A stretch of 64,000 nucleotides of DNA from Pedobacter psychroterrae (GCF_004331695.1 NZ_SJSL01000001.1:1116001-1180000), one strand, 5' to 3'. Counted from the stretch's first letter, positions 18,008 to 27,103 are shown. Numbers and translations: made by a program. Notes: a model not told the origin generated them from the sequence alone.

Positions 18008-19666
18008 ATGGCTGAAATAGTTAGAATGCCCAAAATGAGCGATACCATGACCGAAGGTGTGATGGCGAAATGGCATAAGAAAGTTGGCGATAAAATAAAA
18101 AGCGGTGATGTTATGGCCGAAGTGGAAACCGATAAGGCGACCATGGATCTGGAATCATATTGGGATGGTACCATACTTTACATTGGTGTAGAAGAAGGTA
18201 AGGCTGTTCCTGTTGATGCGGTAATTGCTGTAGTAGGTAAGGAGGGTGAAGATTATAAAGCTGTTCTGGATGCAGAAAGTGGCTCGTCTGCTGAACCTGC
18301 TAAGGAAGAGAAACCAGCTAAAGAAGATAAGCCTGCTGCGGAAGCTAAAGGCAGTTCTGATGCCCCTGCCGCAGGTGGACTTACTGATGCTGACATTGAA
18401 AAAATGGGTGTTACGGTGATCCGTATGCCTTTGTTAAGTGATACCATGACTGAAGGCGTAATTGCTGAATGGCATAAAAAAGTAGGCGATAAGGTAAAGG
18501 ATGATGATATCCTCGCAGATGTGGAAACCGATAAGGCTACCATGGAAGTGATGGGCTATGCATCGGGTACGCTATTGCATATCGGTGTTGAGAAAGGGCA
18601 GGCGGCGAAAGTGAATGGAATCATTGCAATTGTTGGTCCTGAGGGAACTGACATTAGCGGTATCCTGGCACAGGGTGATGCTCCGGCAAAAGCCGTTGCC
18701 GATAAAAAATCAGATGTGCCTGTGGCGGAAAAAACTGCTGAAGCTAAAGAAGAGGACGCTCCTGCTTTAGGTTCGGGAGACCGTTTAAAAGCTTCTCCAC
18801 TGGCTAAAAGAATTGCTAAAGACAAAGGGATAGACCTTGCGCAAGTGGCTGGCAGTGCTGATGGCGGCAGAATCATTAAAAAAGATATAGAAAATTTCAA
18901 GCCTGCTGCGGCAAGTGCTGATAAAGGTGCCGCTCCGGCTGCTGCTGATAAATCTGCACCAAGTATCCCTCAATATATTGGTGAAGAGAAATATACAGAG
19001 AAACCGGTATCGCAAATGCGTAAAGTGATTGCTAAACGTTTAGCGGAAAGCTTGTTTACTGCTCCACATTTCTACCTGAACATCAGTATTGATATGGACA
19101 ATGCAATTACTGCACGTACTGCTATCAATACGGTAGCCCCGGTTAAGGTTTCATTTAACGACATCATCATCAAGGCTGTAGCTGTTGCCTTAAAACAACA
19201 TCCTGCGGTTAACTCATCATGGCGTGGCGATAAAATCCGCTTCAATGAGCATACAAACATTGGCGTAGCTATGGCTGTAGAAGATGGACTATTGGTGCCT
19301 GTGGTTCGTTTTGCAGATGGTAAATCTTTATCTCACATCTCTGCTGAGGTTAAGGAATATGGTCAAAGGGCAAAAGCCAAAAAATTACAACCTGCTGATT
19401 GGGAAGGTTCTACGTTCACTGTTTCCAACCTGGGTATGTTCGGTATTGATGAATTTACCTCTATTATCAACTCTCCTGACGGTGCGATCCTGTCTGTAGG
19501 TGCTATACAACAAATTCCTGTGGTTAAAAATGGAGCTGTGGTACCTGGTAACGTAATGAAGCTTAGCTTAGGTTGCGATCACCGTGTGGTAGACGGCGCT
19601 ACAGGTGCAGCATTCCTACAAACGCTTAAGGGTTTGCTGGAAGAGCCTATAAGATTATTGGTTTAA
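18008..19666 (+). CDS. pdhC: Pyruvate dehydrogenase E2, dihydrolipoamide acetyltransferase
   Basis: The 552-residue core enzyme transfers acetyl groups to CoA. Two lipoyl domains are visible (about 1-80 and 135-215), with lipoylated lysines Lys43 and Lys176 in VETDKATM. Each is followed by an Ala/Pro/Lys-rich flexible linker. A peripheral-subunit-binding domain (about 258-298, ASPLAKRIAKDKGIDL) binds E1 or E3. The C-terminal catalytic domain carries DHRVVDG with His525 and Asp529. The doubled lipoyl arrangement is common in this group. A strong terminator follows, closing the pdhA-pdhC operon. Confidence 0.95.
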   Translation: MAEIVRMPKMSDTMTEGVMAKWHKKVGDKIKSGDVMAEVETDKATMDLESYWDGTILYIGVEEGKAVPVDAVIAVVGKEGEDYKAVLDAESGSSAEPAKEEKPAKEDKPAAEAKGSSDAPAAGGLTDADIEKMGVTVIRMPLLSDTMTEGVIAEWHKKVGDKVKDDDILADVETDKATMEVMGYASGTLLHIGVEKGQAAKVNGIIAIVGPEGTDISGILAQGDAPAKAVADKKSDVPVAEKTAEAKEEDAPALGSGDRLKASPLAKRIAKDKGIDLAQVAGSADGGRIIKKDIENFKPAAASADKGAAPAAADKSAPSIPQYIGEEKYTEKPVSQMRKVIAKRLAESLFTAPHFYLNISIDMDNAITARTAINTVAPVKVSFNDIIIKAVAVALKQHPAVNSSWRGDKIRFNEHTNIGVAMAVEDGLLVPVVRFADGKSLSHISAEVKEYGQRAKAKKLQPADWEGSTFTVSNLGMFGIDEFTSIINSPDGAILSVGAIQQIPVVKNGAVVPGNVMKLSLGCDHRVVDGATGAAFLQTLKGLLEEPIRLLV

Positions 19667-19686
19667 GACAGCATTAAAATATTAGG

Positions 19687-19722
19687 AAGGTTGTGTGCTT
19701 TTATGAGCATACAACCTTTTTT
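19687..19722 (+). terminator. Intrinsic terminator of the pdh operon
   Basis: A 13-bp stem with one G-T (19687-19699 with 19706-19718), a 6-nt loop and a run of Ts mark a rho-independent terminator. Confidence 0.8.
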
Positions 19723-19727
19723 ATTTT

Positions 19728-19805
19728 ACGTCGTCCTGAATTTTTCAGTATTAGGTATTGGTTTTTTGCCTTAAAGAATGCTACGCATTTTATTTAAGGA
19801 TGACG
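19728..19805. repeat. Possible REP-like or MITE-like palindromic element
   Basis: About 78 bp bounded by imperfect 12-bp inverted ends (CGTCGTCCTGAA at the left, TTAAGGATGACG at the right, 10 of 12 pairing). A small inner hairpin ATGC-TAC-GCAT is also present. It lies between the pdh terminator and hisS. Confidence 0.4.
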
Positions 19806-19828
19806 AAGAGCATAACTGTTACTTTTTG

Positions 19829-19836
19829 TACTTTTG
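19829..19836 (+). promoter_or_regulatory. hisS -7 box, five bases before the start codon
   Basis: TACTTTTG matches TAnnTTTG and ends 5 nt before ATG 19842. It supports that ATG over upstream in-frame ones and predicts a leaderless or nearly leaderless mRNA. Confidence 0.45.
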
Positions 19837-19841
19837 CGCGT

Positions 19842-21227
19842 ATGTCGAATATCAAACCCTCTTTAGCAAAAGGTACCCGTGATTTCTCTCCCCAGGAGAT
19901 GGTGAAACGCAACTACATTTTTGATACCATCAAAAAGGTCTTTAAAAAATATGGTTATGCTGAAATACAAACACCATCGATGGAAAATTTGGCTACCCTG
20001 ACCGGTAAATATGGTGACGAAGGGGATAAGCTGATATTCAAAATATTAAACAGCGGGGATTTCCTTGCTAAAGTAAAACCAGATCTGCTGACCCAGGCTA
20101 ATTCTAATGCCATCACTTCATCTATCAGTGAAAAGGCATTGCGATATGATCTTACCGTTCCTTTTGCACGTTATGTAGTGATGCACCAAAATGATATTTC
20201 ACTACCTTTTAAGCGCTTTCAAGTGCAGCCGGTATGGCGTGCAGACAGACCGCAAAAAGGCCGTTACAGAGAATTCTATCAGTGTGATGTGGATGTGGTA
20301 GGTTCTGACAGCTTGCTAAATGAAGCGGAGTTTATCCTGATCTACCAGGAAGCGCTGAGCAACCTGGGCCTAAGTGATTTCACTATTAAGATCAACAATC
20401 GTAAAATTCTTTCAGGTATTGCAGAAGTGGTGGGAAAACCGGAATTGATTGTAGACATGACTGTTGCCATCGATAAGTTGGATAAAATAGGCCTGGAGGG
20501 GGTAATTAAAGAACTGTTGGAACGTGGCTTTACTGAAGCGGATATCAGCCGGTTAAAGCCAGTTATTTTATTGGATGGCACAAATGAGCAAAAGTTGGGG
20601 AGTTTAAAATCTGTGCTGGCAGTATCTCAGACTGGTCTGGCGGGGATAGCAGAAATAGAAAAAGTATTTGCTTACGTAACAGGACTGCTGAAAGCGGACC
20701 AGGTAGTAAAACCGGATATTACGCTTGACATTACACTGGCCAGAGGCTTGAACTATTATACAGGCTGTATCTTTGAAGTAAAGACCAACGAAGTGGCTAT
20801 GGGTAGCATTGGTGGTGGTGGAAGGTATGATGACCTGACCGGAATGTTCGGCCTAAAGGGACTGACCGGGGTGGGTATTTCTTTTGGTGCCGACAGGATC
20901 TATGATGTATTGCAGGAACTGAACCTTTTCCCTGAATCTGCCGCCGCAGGTACAAAAGTACTAATCAGTAATTTTGATGAAGCTGCTGAGATTTACGCGC
21001 TGCCGATCCTTCAGCAGTTCCGGAATGCCGGTATAGCCGCGGAGTTGTATCCTTCATCTGCCAAGCTTAAAAAACAGATGAGCTACGCAGATGACAAACA
21101 TATTCCTTACGTAATCCTGATTGGAAGTGATGAAATGCAGAATGGCAGGATTACTTTAAAAGACATGAATAGCGGGCAACAACGGCAATTGTCTGCTGAG
21201 GAAATCATTGAGCTGTTAAAGGACTAA
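19842..21227 (+). CDS. hisS: Histidyl-tRNA synthetase
   Basis: This 461-residue class II aminoacyl-tRNA synthetase charges tRNA-His. The start at 19842 gives MSNIKPSLAKGTRDF, the family's normal N-terminus; an in-frame extension from 19758 would run through a palindromic repeat and upstream of the -7 box. Motif 2 (FQVQPVWRADRPQKGRYREFYQCD), HisA-type segment LARGLNYYTGCIFE, and motif 3 (GVGISFGADRI) are intact. A C-terminal anticodon-binding domain starts near residue 365. The stop overlaps the stop of the convergent NTF2-like gene by 4 bp. Confidence 0.96.
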   Translation: MSNIKPSLAKGTRDFSPQEMVKRNYIFDTIKKVFKKYGYAEIQTPSMENLATLTGKYGDEGDKLIFKILNSGDFLAKVKPDLLTQANSNAITSSISEKALRYDLTVPFARYVVMHQNDISLPFKRFQVQPVWRADRPQKGRYREFYQCDVDVVGSDSLLNEAEFILIYQEALSNLGLSDFTIKINNRKILSGIAEVVGKPELIVDMTVAIDKLDKIGLEGVIKELLERGFTEADISRLKPVILLDGTNEQKLGSLKSVLAVSQTGLAGIAEIEKVFAYVTGLLKADQVVKPDITLDITLARGLNYYTGCIFEVKTNEVAMGSIGGGGRYDDLTGMFGLKGLTGVGISFGADRIYDVLQELNLFPESAAAGTKVLISNFDEAAEIYALPILQQFRNAGIAAELYPSSAKLKKQMSYADDKHIPYVILIGSDEMQNGRITLKDMNSGQQRQLSAEEIIELLKD

Positions 21228-21700
21228 ACTGTTTGCCGGGCAGTCATATACAACTCAAGGTTGTTTTTTGCTTTACTGCTTATTTTGTTTCTGAGTAAGC
21301 CGGTCCATCCAAGTAAGATGCCTGTTAGCCCAAGTGACTGACTTGCCCATTTATAAAAGCTGAAGCGATCTGTATGCCTCACTATTTTTCCGTTTTCAAT
21401 AAAGAATGATGCTTTGATACGATTGGTGACCTTATTGCCTGTAGCAGAGAAAGTATAATAAGCAATCCATTCTGCTGTACCCCCGCTACAGCTTCCGGTA
21501 ATGTTCTTAAACTCTACCCGCATATCCTTTCCGCTTTTAATTAGCATGGCCCACATCGCCCTCACTTGTTCAGCATTTAGGTTGCTAAAGACCGGGTCGT
21601 TAAATACTGCATTATCGGCATAGCAATTCTGCATAGCCGCTACGTCTTTTTGCTGAAAAGCGGTATAGAATTTTTCGATCAGCGCTTTATTGCCGTCCAT
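21224..21700 (-). CDS. SnoaL/NTF2-like family protein
   Basis: The 158-residue cytoplasmic protein starts at ATG 21700 (MDGNKALIEKFYTAFQ), the usual beginning of the NTF2-like fold; a longer frame to 21727 adds nine residues. The pattern of one helix pair, then YADNAVFNDPVF, then a curved beta-sheet (WIAYYTFSATGNKV, KASFFIENGKIVRHTDRFSFYKWA) is typical of SnoaL-like proteins, which act as small-ligand isomerases, hydrolases or carriers. The KIVRHTDRF segment is well conserved in the nuclear-transport-factor-2 group. Its substrate is unknown. It is divergent from ku with about 80 bp between. Confidence 0.8.
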   Translation of the reverse strand: MDGNKALIEKFYTAFQQKDVAAMQNCYADNAVFNDPVFSNLNAEQVRAMWAMLIKSGKDMRVEFKNITGSCSGGTAEWIAYYTFSATGNKVTNRIKASFFIENGKIVRHTDRFSFYKWASQSLGLTGILLGWTGLLRNKISSKAKNNLELYMTARQTV

Positions 21701-21782
21701 AAACACAATTTTTATAGGAAGATACACATTTTTGTAAAAAACAAATGCTACAATACCTTGTTATAAACTAATATATCATTGT

Positions 21783-22556
21783 ATGAGAGCAATTTGGAAA
21801 GGTTCTATAGGATTTGGGCTGGTAAATATTCCTGTCAGGCTTTTTTCGGCAGTTCAAAACAGCGGACTTGACCTGGATATGCTTGATGAAAAGGATCATT
21901 CAAAAATCAAGTTTAAGCGTGTTAATGAATCAAGTGGAAGGGAAGTTGCTTATGAAAAAATCGTAAAGGGCTACCTGTTGAATGAAAATTATGTAATCCT
22001 TGACGATGAGGATTTTAAGGATGCGAGTCCTGAGAAAAGTAAAATGATCGAGCTGGAAAATTTTGTGGATATAGCAGAGATCAATCCAATCTACTATGAA
22101 ACATCTTATTATGCAGAACCTGAAAAGCAAGGTAAAAAAGCATATGCATTACTTTTAAAGGCACTTATAAAATCAAATAAGGCGGGGTTGGCCAGGTTTG
22201 TTTTGCGCAGTACCGAAAACTTATGCGTCATCCATCCGCTGGAGGATGTACTTGTGGTGACTAAAATAAGGTTTGCACAAGAGGTAAGGTCCTACAAAGA
22301 AGACCTTACTTTGCCCGATGTTAGTGCCATTGGTAAAAAGGAGCTTGACGTAGGTCTCGCATTGATAAAACAATATACCTCAGCGTTTAATATTGAAAGT
22401 TTTCATGACGAATATAGTAAGGAGCTGATGAGGATTATAAAGGCGAAAGCTAAAGGAAAACGTGCAACGGTTAAGAAACTAAAGCCAAGGGAAGAACTGA
22501 GTGACGACCTGTACGGACAGTTGATGAAAAGTTTATCGGGTAAAAAAGGTGCCTAA
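21783..22556 (+). CDS. ku: Bacterial Ku protein (non-homologous end joining)
   Basis: The 257-residue protein begins with the strongly conserved MRAIWKGSIGFGLVNIPVRL and has the Ku core beta-barrel that forms a homodimer ring on DNA ends. Residues YYAEPEKQGKKAYALL and the LARFVLRSTENLCVI segment are typical. A short Lys-rich C-terminal tail (about 220-257) fits the minimal or extended tails that affect DNA threading and LigD recruitment. The ligase partner LigD is not in the window, unlike many genomes where the two are adjacent. It converges with an orphan receiver gene, 14 bp apart. Confidence 0.94.
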   Translation: MRAIWKGSIGFGLVNIPVRLFSAVQNSGLDLDMLDEKDHSKIKFKRVNESSGREVAYEKIVKGYLLNENYVILDDEDFKDASPEKSKMIELENFVDIAEINPIYYETSYYAEPEKQGKKAYALLLKALIKSNKAGLARFVLRSTENLCVIHPLEDVLVVTKIRFAQEVRSYKEDLTLPDVSAIGKKELDVGLALIKQYTSAFNIESFHDEYSKELMRIIKAKAKGKRATVKKLKPREELSDDLYGQLMKSLSGKKGA

Positions 22557-22570
22557 CTTGATTAGCTGAT

Positions 22571-22963
22571 TCAATAGGTCTTGCCTGCTAGAATGCCTTC
22601 AATTTTATCTAAAAGGTTATCTATATCAAATGGCTTCGCTAAAAATCCATTGGGTTTAAACTCTCCATGCTCTACATTTTGTTCCGTATATCTTGCTGAG
22701 ATCATCAGCACCGGAATATTTTCGGTTTTTGTATCTGACCTAAGTTGTTTTAAAAGGTCCCTTCCATCTCCATCCGGTAACATAATATCCAGAATGATGA
22801 GATCTGGCTTTATTTTTTCAATATGTAACATCATATCAACGCTCTTATTAAAGCCTGATACCTTATAGGCTTCACTTTGTAAAATTAAGGTAATGACGTC
22901 CAGAATAGCGTGATTATCTTCGATAACAAGTATATTTTTGTAAACTTTAGAGCTCTTTGCCAA
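22571..22963 (-). CDS. Single-domain response regulator (CheY-like receiver)
   Basis: The 130-residue protein is a stand-alone receiver: acidic residues Glu15-Asp16, phospho-acceptor Asp59 in LIILDIMLPDGDG, Ser/Thr position in MISAR, and Lys110 in FLAKPFD. No output domain follows. The start is TTG (22963); no ATG exists before the core, and the TTG leaves the correct N-terminal strand. No kinase gene is adjacent, so its partner is elsewhere. Such receivers work as phosphorelay intermediates or bind other proteins directly. Convergent with ku. Confidence 0.85.
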   Translation of the reverse strand: MAKSSKVYKNILVIEDNHAILDVITLILQSEAYKVSGFNKSVDMMLHIEKIKPDLIILDIMLPDGDGRDLLKQLRSDTKTENIPVLMISARYTEQNVEHGEFKPNGFLAKPFDIDNLLDKIEGILAGKTY

Positions 22964-23140
22964 AATCAGTTAATTAATAGAATGCAAATATATTCAAGTT
23001 GATTCATTTGTTTATGGTTTTTTTAAAAAATATGAACAAATGAATTTAATCTAATTTATTTGTAAATCAATCAGATTTAAATTCAAACCTTTTTGATATA
23101 GCATAGTCCTATATATAAGTTTTAGTTTTAGGTTAGGATT

Positions 23141-23173
23141 GGGTGTGATTGTGGCGATTGCACCCTTCCTTTT
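23141..23173 (+). terminator. Hairpin with T-tract, possible terminator or attenuator
   Basis: GGGTGTGATT pairs with GATTGCACCC (10 pairs, three of them wobble; 23141-23150 with 23156-23165) around a 5-nt loop, then TTCCTTTTT. It lies about 90 bp before the His-rich gene and no gene on the same strand ends just upstream. Confidence 0.4.
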
Positions 23174-23241
23174 TATACATCCTATCAATTAAAATACAGG
23201 AATTTTACAAATGCTGTAAGCTAAACATATAATGTATTGCT

Positions 23242-23249
23242 TATTTTTG
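23242..23249 (+). promoter_or_regulatory. -7-like box before the His-rich gene
   Basis: TATTTTTG fits TAnnTTTG and ends 5 nt before TTG 23255, the start I prefer for the downstream gene. No -33 match was seen. Confidence 0.35.
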
Positions 23250-23254
23250 GATCT

Positions 23255-23593
23255 TTGAATCATACAGCCTTACATATAAGAAAGATTTTATCAGTTGTCC
23301 TGCTAATGGTATTTGCCATTACATTAACACCTTTTAGTGCTTTTCACCATCATGAGGAAGAGGGCACAAAATGTGTGGAAAATAATAAAAGCTGTTCACA
23401 TCGGTTTCATATCCACAGCCATGCTGAGAAATGTTTGATCTGTACTGTTCATTTTGAAAAAAACTACGATAAAGTTCAGTTTCATTATCTCTTATATAGG
23501 ACACATAATACTATTTTAAAGCCATTTGCTGTCCTAAGCGGTGGTTATACAAAACTGATAAGTTTAGCGCTAAGAGGCCCTCCACTGGCTTAA
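23255..23593 (+). CDS. His/Cys-rich exported protein next to a metal-type TonB receptor
   Basis: No ATG precedes the hydrophobic signal, so the start is non-ATG; I chose TTG 23255 (112 residues), because TTG 23237 lies upstream of the -7 box. After the signal segment (about 10-27) the protein carries HHHEEEG, then Cys and His residues in CVENNKSCSHRFHIHSHAEKCLICTVHFE, ending with LRGPPLA. The last motif and Cys/His pattern resemble DUF2946-like small proteins found with metal genes. A role in periplasmic binding or sensing of zinc or copper is inferred from composition and from the receptor gene 116 bp downstream. Confidence 0.6.
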   Translation: MNHTALHIRKILSVVLLMVFAITLTPFSAFHHHEEEGTKCVENNKSCSHRFHIHSHAEKCLICTVHFEKNYDKVQFHYLLYRTHNTILKPFAVLSGGYTKLISLALRGPPLA

Positions 23594-23709
23594 TATCTTA
23601 TTTTCCTTTATTTGAAATAGCCTAAAAGCTATTCTATGTCAATTAGTTATAAACTTATTATTGACCTGTGTATTTATGCAGTGTCATGATTATCAAACAT
23701 TATTTAAAA

Positions 23710-26010
23710 ATGAAGAAGATTCAATTTCTATTGATCCTGCTGATACAAATATTATTTACAGCCAATGTTTTTGCTACTAAAATGGCTGAGTTTAAGGGTA
23801 AGGTAGTAGATGCTGACAGTCAGACACCCTTAGCCGGTGCTACCATCTACATTAATGACCTTAAGACCATAACATCCAGTAATGCTGAGGGCGAATTTAT
23901 ACTTAAAAATGTGCCCGCTAAAGGAAGATTTTTGTTGGAGGTTCGTTATGTAGGGTACAAAACACAGGCCCAAACAATAGATCTTGCCCAACCGGAAGGT
24001 ATAATTATATCTTTGGAGCCATCTATAGTAGAAAGTGCAGAGGTTGTTATCACAGGCTCTCCGTTCAGTTCTGATAATAAAACGAACAGTCTTTCGGTGA
24101 TTACAATTGGAAAAGAAAAGTTAGTTCAGTCAGCAGGGACAAATCTGATCGATGCCATATCCAGGATCCCCGGAATTTCGCAGGTGAGTACAGGCGGGGC
24201 TATATCAAAGCCTGTAATACGCGGTTTGGGCTATAACAGGGTACTTACCATGGTAGATGGTGCAAGAGAGGAAGCACAACAATGGGGTGATGAACATGGT
24301 ATTGAAATTGACCAGTTTTCGGCATCGCGTATAGAAATTCTGAAAGGCCCTGCCAGTTTATTGTACGGTTCTGATGCCCTGGGTGGGGTCATCAATGTCA
24401 TTGATGACCTGGTACCTACTCCTGGTGAATTTAAGGGTGATTTTATTACTACGTATAGCACCAATAGTGGCCTGTCAGCTTCTTCGCTAATGTTGCAGGG
24501 CAATAATAATGGATTAGTGTACCGTGGACGTACATCCTACAAAAATGCACATGGTTTTCAATACAAAAATGCAACAGTCCCCAATTCGGGGTTTAATGAG
24601 TTTAATTTGAACGGCATGGTAGGATTAAATAAAAGCTGGGGATATTCTCATCTGTCATTTTCCAGGTTCCATACTAATATTGGCCTGGTAGAAGAAGGGC
24701 CTGACAATGATGGGAATTACCTGGACGAAGCGGGTGCGCCTGTTTTAGCAGCTGATGCAAAAGATAGGACTCTTGGGCTTCCTTTTCAAAATATCAATCA
24801 TTACCGGGCAGCACTAAACAGCAATATTATACTTGGAAAGGGGCAACTTAAAACCACCTTCGCGTTTCAGCGAAATCTGCGAAAAGAATTTGAGGAAAGC
24901 ACGGACGAAGCAGGTTTAAACTTGGATTTGAACTCATATACGTATGATCTGAAGTATTATCTGCCTAATCAGGGTAAATGGGAGCCTGCAATTGGGGTCC
25001 AGGGAATGTACCAAAACAATATTAATAAGGGGGATGAATTTCTAATACCAGATTATAATAGCAATAGTATAGGCACATTTTTTTATTTGAAGCGCAATTT
25101 TAAACAGGGAGCTCTAAATGCCGGGATACGGTATGATTATAAGACGATCAATGGAAAAGATCTTGAGTTTGAAGGTGAAGAAGTATTCCAAAGTTTTGAC
25201 AATCAATTCTCGAATGTTTCAGGATCACTTGGTTTTGCGTTTGAAATAGCTAAAGAGCTGGTGATCAAGGGTAATGCCGGCTCTGGCTTTAGGGCACCAA
25301 ATATTGCTGAATTGGGTGCAAAGGGCCAGCATGAAGGAACTTTCAGATATGAAATAGGCAATAGCAAGCTGAAACAGGAAACAAGCTTGCAGTTTGACCT
25401 GGGATTGGAATATACTACCCAGAACATCACATTTGGTCTTAATGCGTATGCAAACAGCATTTACAACTATATATATCCTGGTAATTTCAATGATGAAACA
25501 ATAGCCGTTGAGCATGAAGATGGGGGATCTGAAACGCTCCCTGTTTACAGGTTTGTACAAACAGATGCAGAATTGATCGGTGCTGAAGCTTCTGTAGACT
25601 TTCACCTGATCAGGTCACTTCATTTTGAAAACTCTTTTGCATATGTAAGGGGAATCAACAAAGCAAACAATCAGGCGCTGCCATTCATACCTGCCGCCAG
25701 TATTAATAACGAACTGCGATTTGAACCATCTATTAAGGGTTTTGAAAATGCCTTTCTTAAGATAGGGATCAACAATGTATTTAAGCAGGCACGTTTTGAT
25801 AGTTTTGAAACACAGACCGATGGGTATACCTTGCTTGATGCCGGTTTGGGTATTTCGGTTAATACAAAAAAAAGCAAGCTTAATATTTGGGCTACCGGTC
25901 AAAATCTACTGAACAAACAATATTATAATCATCTCAGCAGATATAAACTCGCTGGTATCTATAATTCCGGACGTAATGTTACATTTGGGATCAGTTTTCC
26001 TTTTTTATAA
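23710..26010 (+). CDS. TonB-dependent outer-membrane receptor, ZnuD-like, with carboxypeptidase-regulatory domain
   Basis: The 766-residue receptor starts at ATG 23710, directly before a signal peptide ending NVFATKMA. A CarboxypepD_reg-like beta domain (about 28-110) is followed by the plug (120-230, with VRGLGYNRVLTMVDGA and RIEILKGPASLLYGSDALGGVINV) and a 22-strand barrel to the C-terminal Phe-Leu. The plug segment EEAQQWGDEHGIEID closely resembles the zinc receptor ZnuD/YiiY group. With the His/Cys-rich protein upstream it suggests TonB-driven import of a divalent metal, probably zinc or copper. A terminator follows. Confidence 0.87.
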   Translation: MKKIQFLLILLIQILFTANVFATKMAEFKGKVVDADSQTPLAGATIYINDLKTITSSNAEGEFILKNVPAKGRFLLEVRYVGYKTQAQTIDLAQPEGIIISLEPSIVESAEVVITGSPFSSDNKTNSLSVITIGKEKLVQSAGTNLIDAISRIPGISQVSTGGAISKPVIRGLGYNRVLTMVDGAREEAQQWGDEHGIEIDQFSASRIEILKGPASLLYGSDALGGVINVIDDLVPTPGEFKGDFITTYSTNSGLSASSLMLQGNNNGLVYRGRTSYKNAHGFQYKNATVPNSGFNEFNLNGMVGLNKSWGYSHLSFSRFHTNIGLVEEGPDNDGNYLDEAGAPVLAADAKDRTLGLPFQNINHYRAALNSNIILGKGQLKTTFAFQRNLRKEFEESTDEAGLNLDLNSYTYDLKYYLPNQGKWEPAIGVQGMYQNNINKGDEFLIPDYNSNSIGTFFYLKRNFKQGALNAGIRYDYKTINGKDLEFEGEEVFQSFDNQFSNVSGSLGFAFEIAKELVIKGNAGSGFRAPNIAELGAKGQHEGTFRYEIGNSKLKQETSLQFDLGLEYTTQNITFGLNAYANSIYNYIYPGNFNDETIAVEHEDGGSETLPVYRFVQTDAELIGAEASVDFHLIRSLHFENSFAYVRGINKANNQALPFIPAASINNELRFEPSIKGFENAFLKIGINNVFKQARFDSFETQTDGYTLLDAGLGISVNTKKSKLNIWATGQNLLNKQYYNHLSRYKLAGIYNSGRNVTFGISFPFL

Positions 26011-26018
26011 ATGAATAT

Positions 26019-26048
26019 AAGCCTGTCTTTAAAGTAAGGACAGGCTTT
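26019..26048 (+). terminator. Intrinsic terminator after the TonB receptor
   Basis: A 9-bp stem AAGCCTGTC (26019-26027) with 26039-26047 around an 11-nt loop, ending in a short T stretch. Confidence 0.7.
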
Positions 26049-26110
26049 ATAAATAGCTGCAGTGCTTAAGAACATTTGTGGCTTTTTTTTGTTTCATTTA
26101 AAACTATCCT

Positions 26111-27103
26111 ATGTTAAAAAGAATATCTCTTCTTGCCACTATCTTTCTTCTATATGGCAGCAGCAAATTGCTTGCTCAAAAAACAGATACCATATCGATT
26201 ACGCTGGAAAATGTCAAGTATCCTTATCCAGTGAAGTTTTTTCCGGTAAATACGGAAGGCCAGAACCTAAGAATGGCTTATATGGACATCAGCCCTACAA
26301 AGCTTTCAAACGGAAGAACGGTGGTGCTTTTTCATGGAAAAAACTTTGGCGGATATTATTGGACAGATGTGATCAATTCATTAACAAGTCGGGGTTTTAG
26401 GGTCATTGTGCCAGATCAGATAGGCTTCGGAAAGTCATCCAAAGCATTTATCCATTATAGTTTTCATCAAATGGCGCGCTGGAACAAAGCCTTGTTAGAC
26501 ACACTTGGAATTAAAAAGGCTAATATACTTGGACATTCAATGGGCGGGATGCTGGCCACCCGTTTTGCATTGATGTATCCAGAGCAGACGGAAAAGCTGC
26601 TGCTGGAAAATCCGATTGGACTGGAAGATTACCGTCGCTTTATTCCTTATATAAGTACAGAAGAACAGTACCGTACAGAACTCAGGGCCACACCCGAGAG
26701 CATCAGGAGATACTATCAGACTTCCTACTTCACTGTTTGGAAACCTCAGTATGAGGAATTGGTAAGGGTAGCAGGCGGTACAACTTTTAGCGGGGATTTC
26801 CCCCGACTGGCCAGGATTGCTGCGATAACTTACGCCATGATCTATGAGCAGCCTGTAGTCTATGAATTTTATCACATTAAAGTACCTACCATATTATTCA
26901 TTGGCAAAGAAGATAAAACCATAGTCGGTAAGGCCCTGCTGAGCACTGATCAGCAGGCGCTATACGGACAGTACCGGCTATTGGGTAAACAAACTGCAGC
27001 TAAAATCCCTGGGGCCAAGATCATAGAATTTGATGCCTGTGGCCATATCCCCCATATTGAGATCCCAACTGAATTTACGGTTGCGCTATTGGGAAGTCTG
27101 TAA
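26111..27103 (+). CDS. Exported alpha/beta hydrolase
   Basis: The 330-residue enzyme has a signal peptide (cleavage near SSKLLAQ), then an alpha/beta-hydrolase fold. The oxyanion-hole strand is VVLFHGKNFGG, the nucleophile elbow GHSMGG, the acid probably Asp in LFIGKEDKTI, and the His in DACGHIPHIE. The fold covers esterases, lipases, epoxide hydrolases and peptidases; the cap region here does not tell me which. It is monocistronic between the TonB-receptor terminator and a convergent oxidoreductase gene 10 bp away. Confidence 0.85.
   Translation: MLKRISLLATIFLLYGSSKLLAQKTDTISITLENVKYPYPVKFFPVNTEGQNLRMAYMDISPTKLSNGRTVVLFHGKNFGGYYWTDVINSLTSRGFRVIVPDQIGFGKSSKAFIHYSFHQMARWNKALLDTLGIKKANILGHSMGGMLATRFALMYPEQTEKLLLENPIGLEDYRRFIPYISTEEQYRTELRATPESIRRYYQTSYFTVWKPQYEELVRVAGGTTFSGDFPRLARIAAITYAMIYEQPVVYEFYHIKVPTILFIGKEDKTIVGKALLSTDQQALYGQYRLLGKQTAAKIPGAKIIEFDACGHIPHIEIPTEFTVALLGSL

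Larger units (their letters stand above)
22964..23254. other. AT-rich intergenic region upstream of the metal-uptake genes
   Basis: The 291 bp hold no reading frame that I can support. It includes a hairpin followed by Ts (23141-23173) and the -7-like box at 23242-23249, listed separately. Confidence 0.5.
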
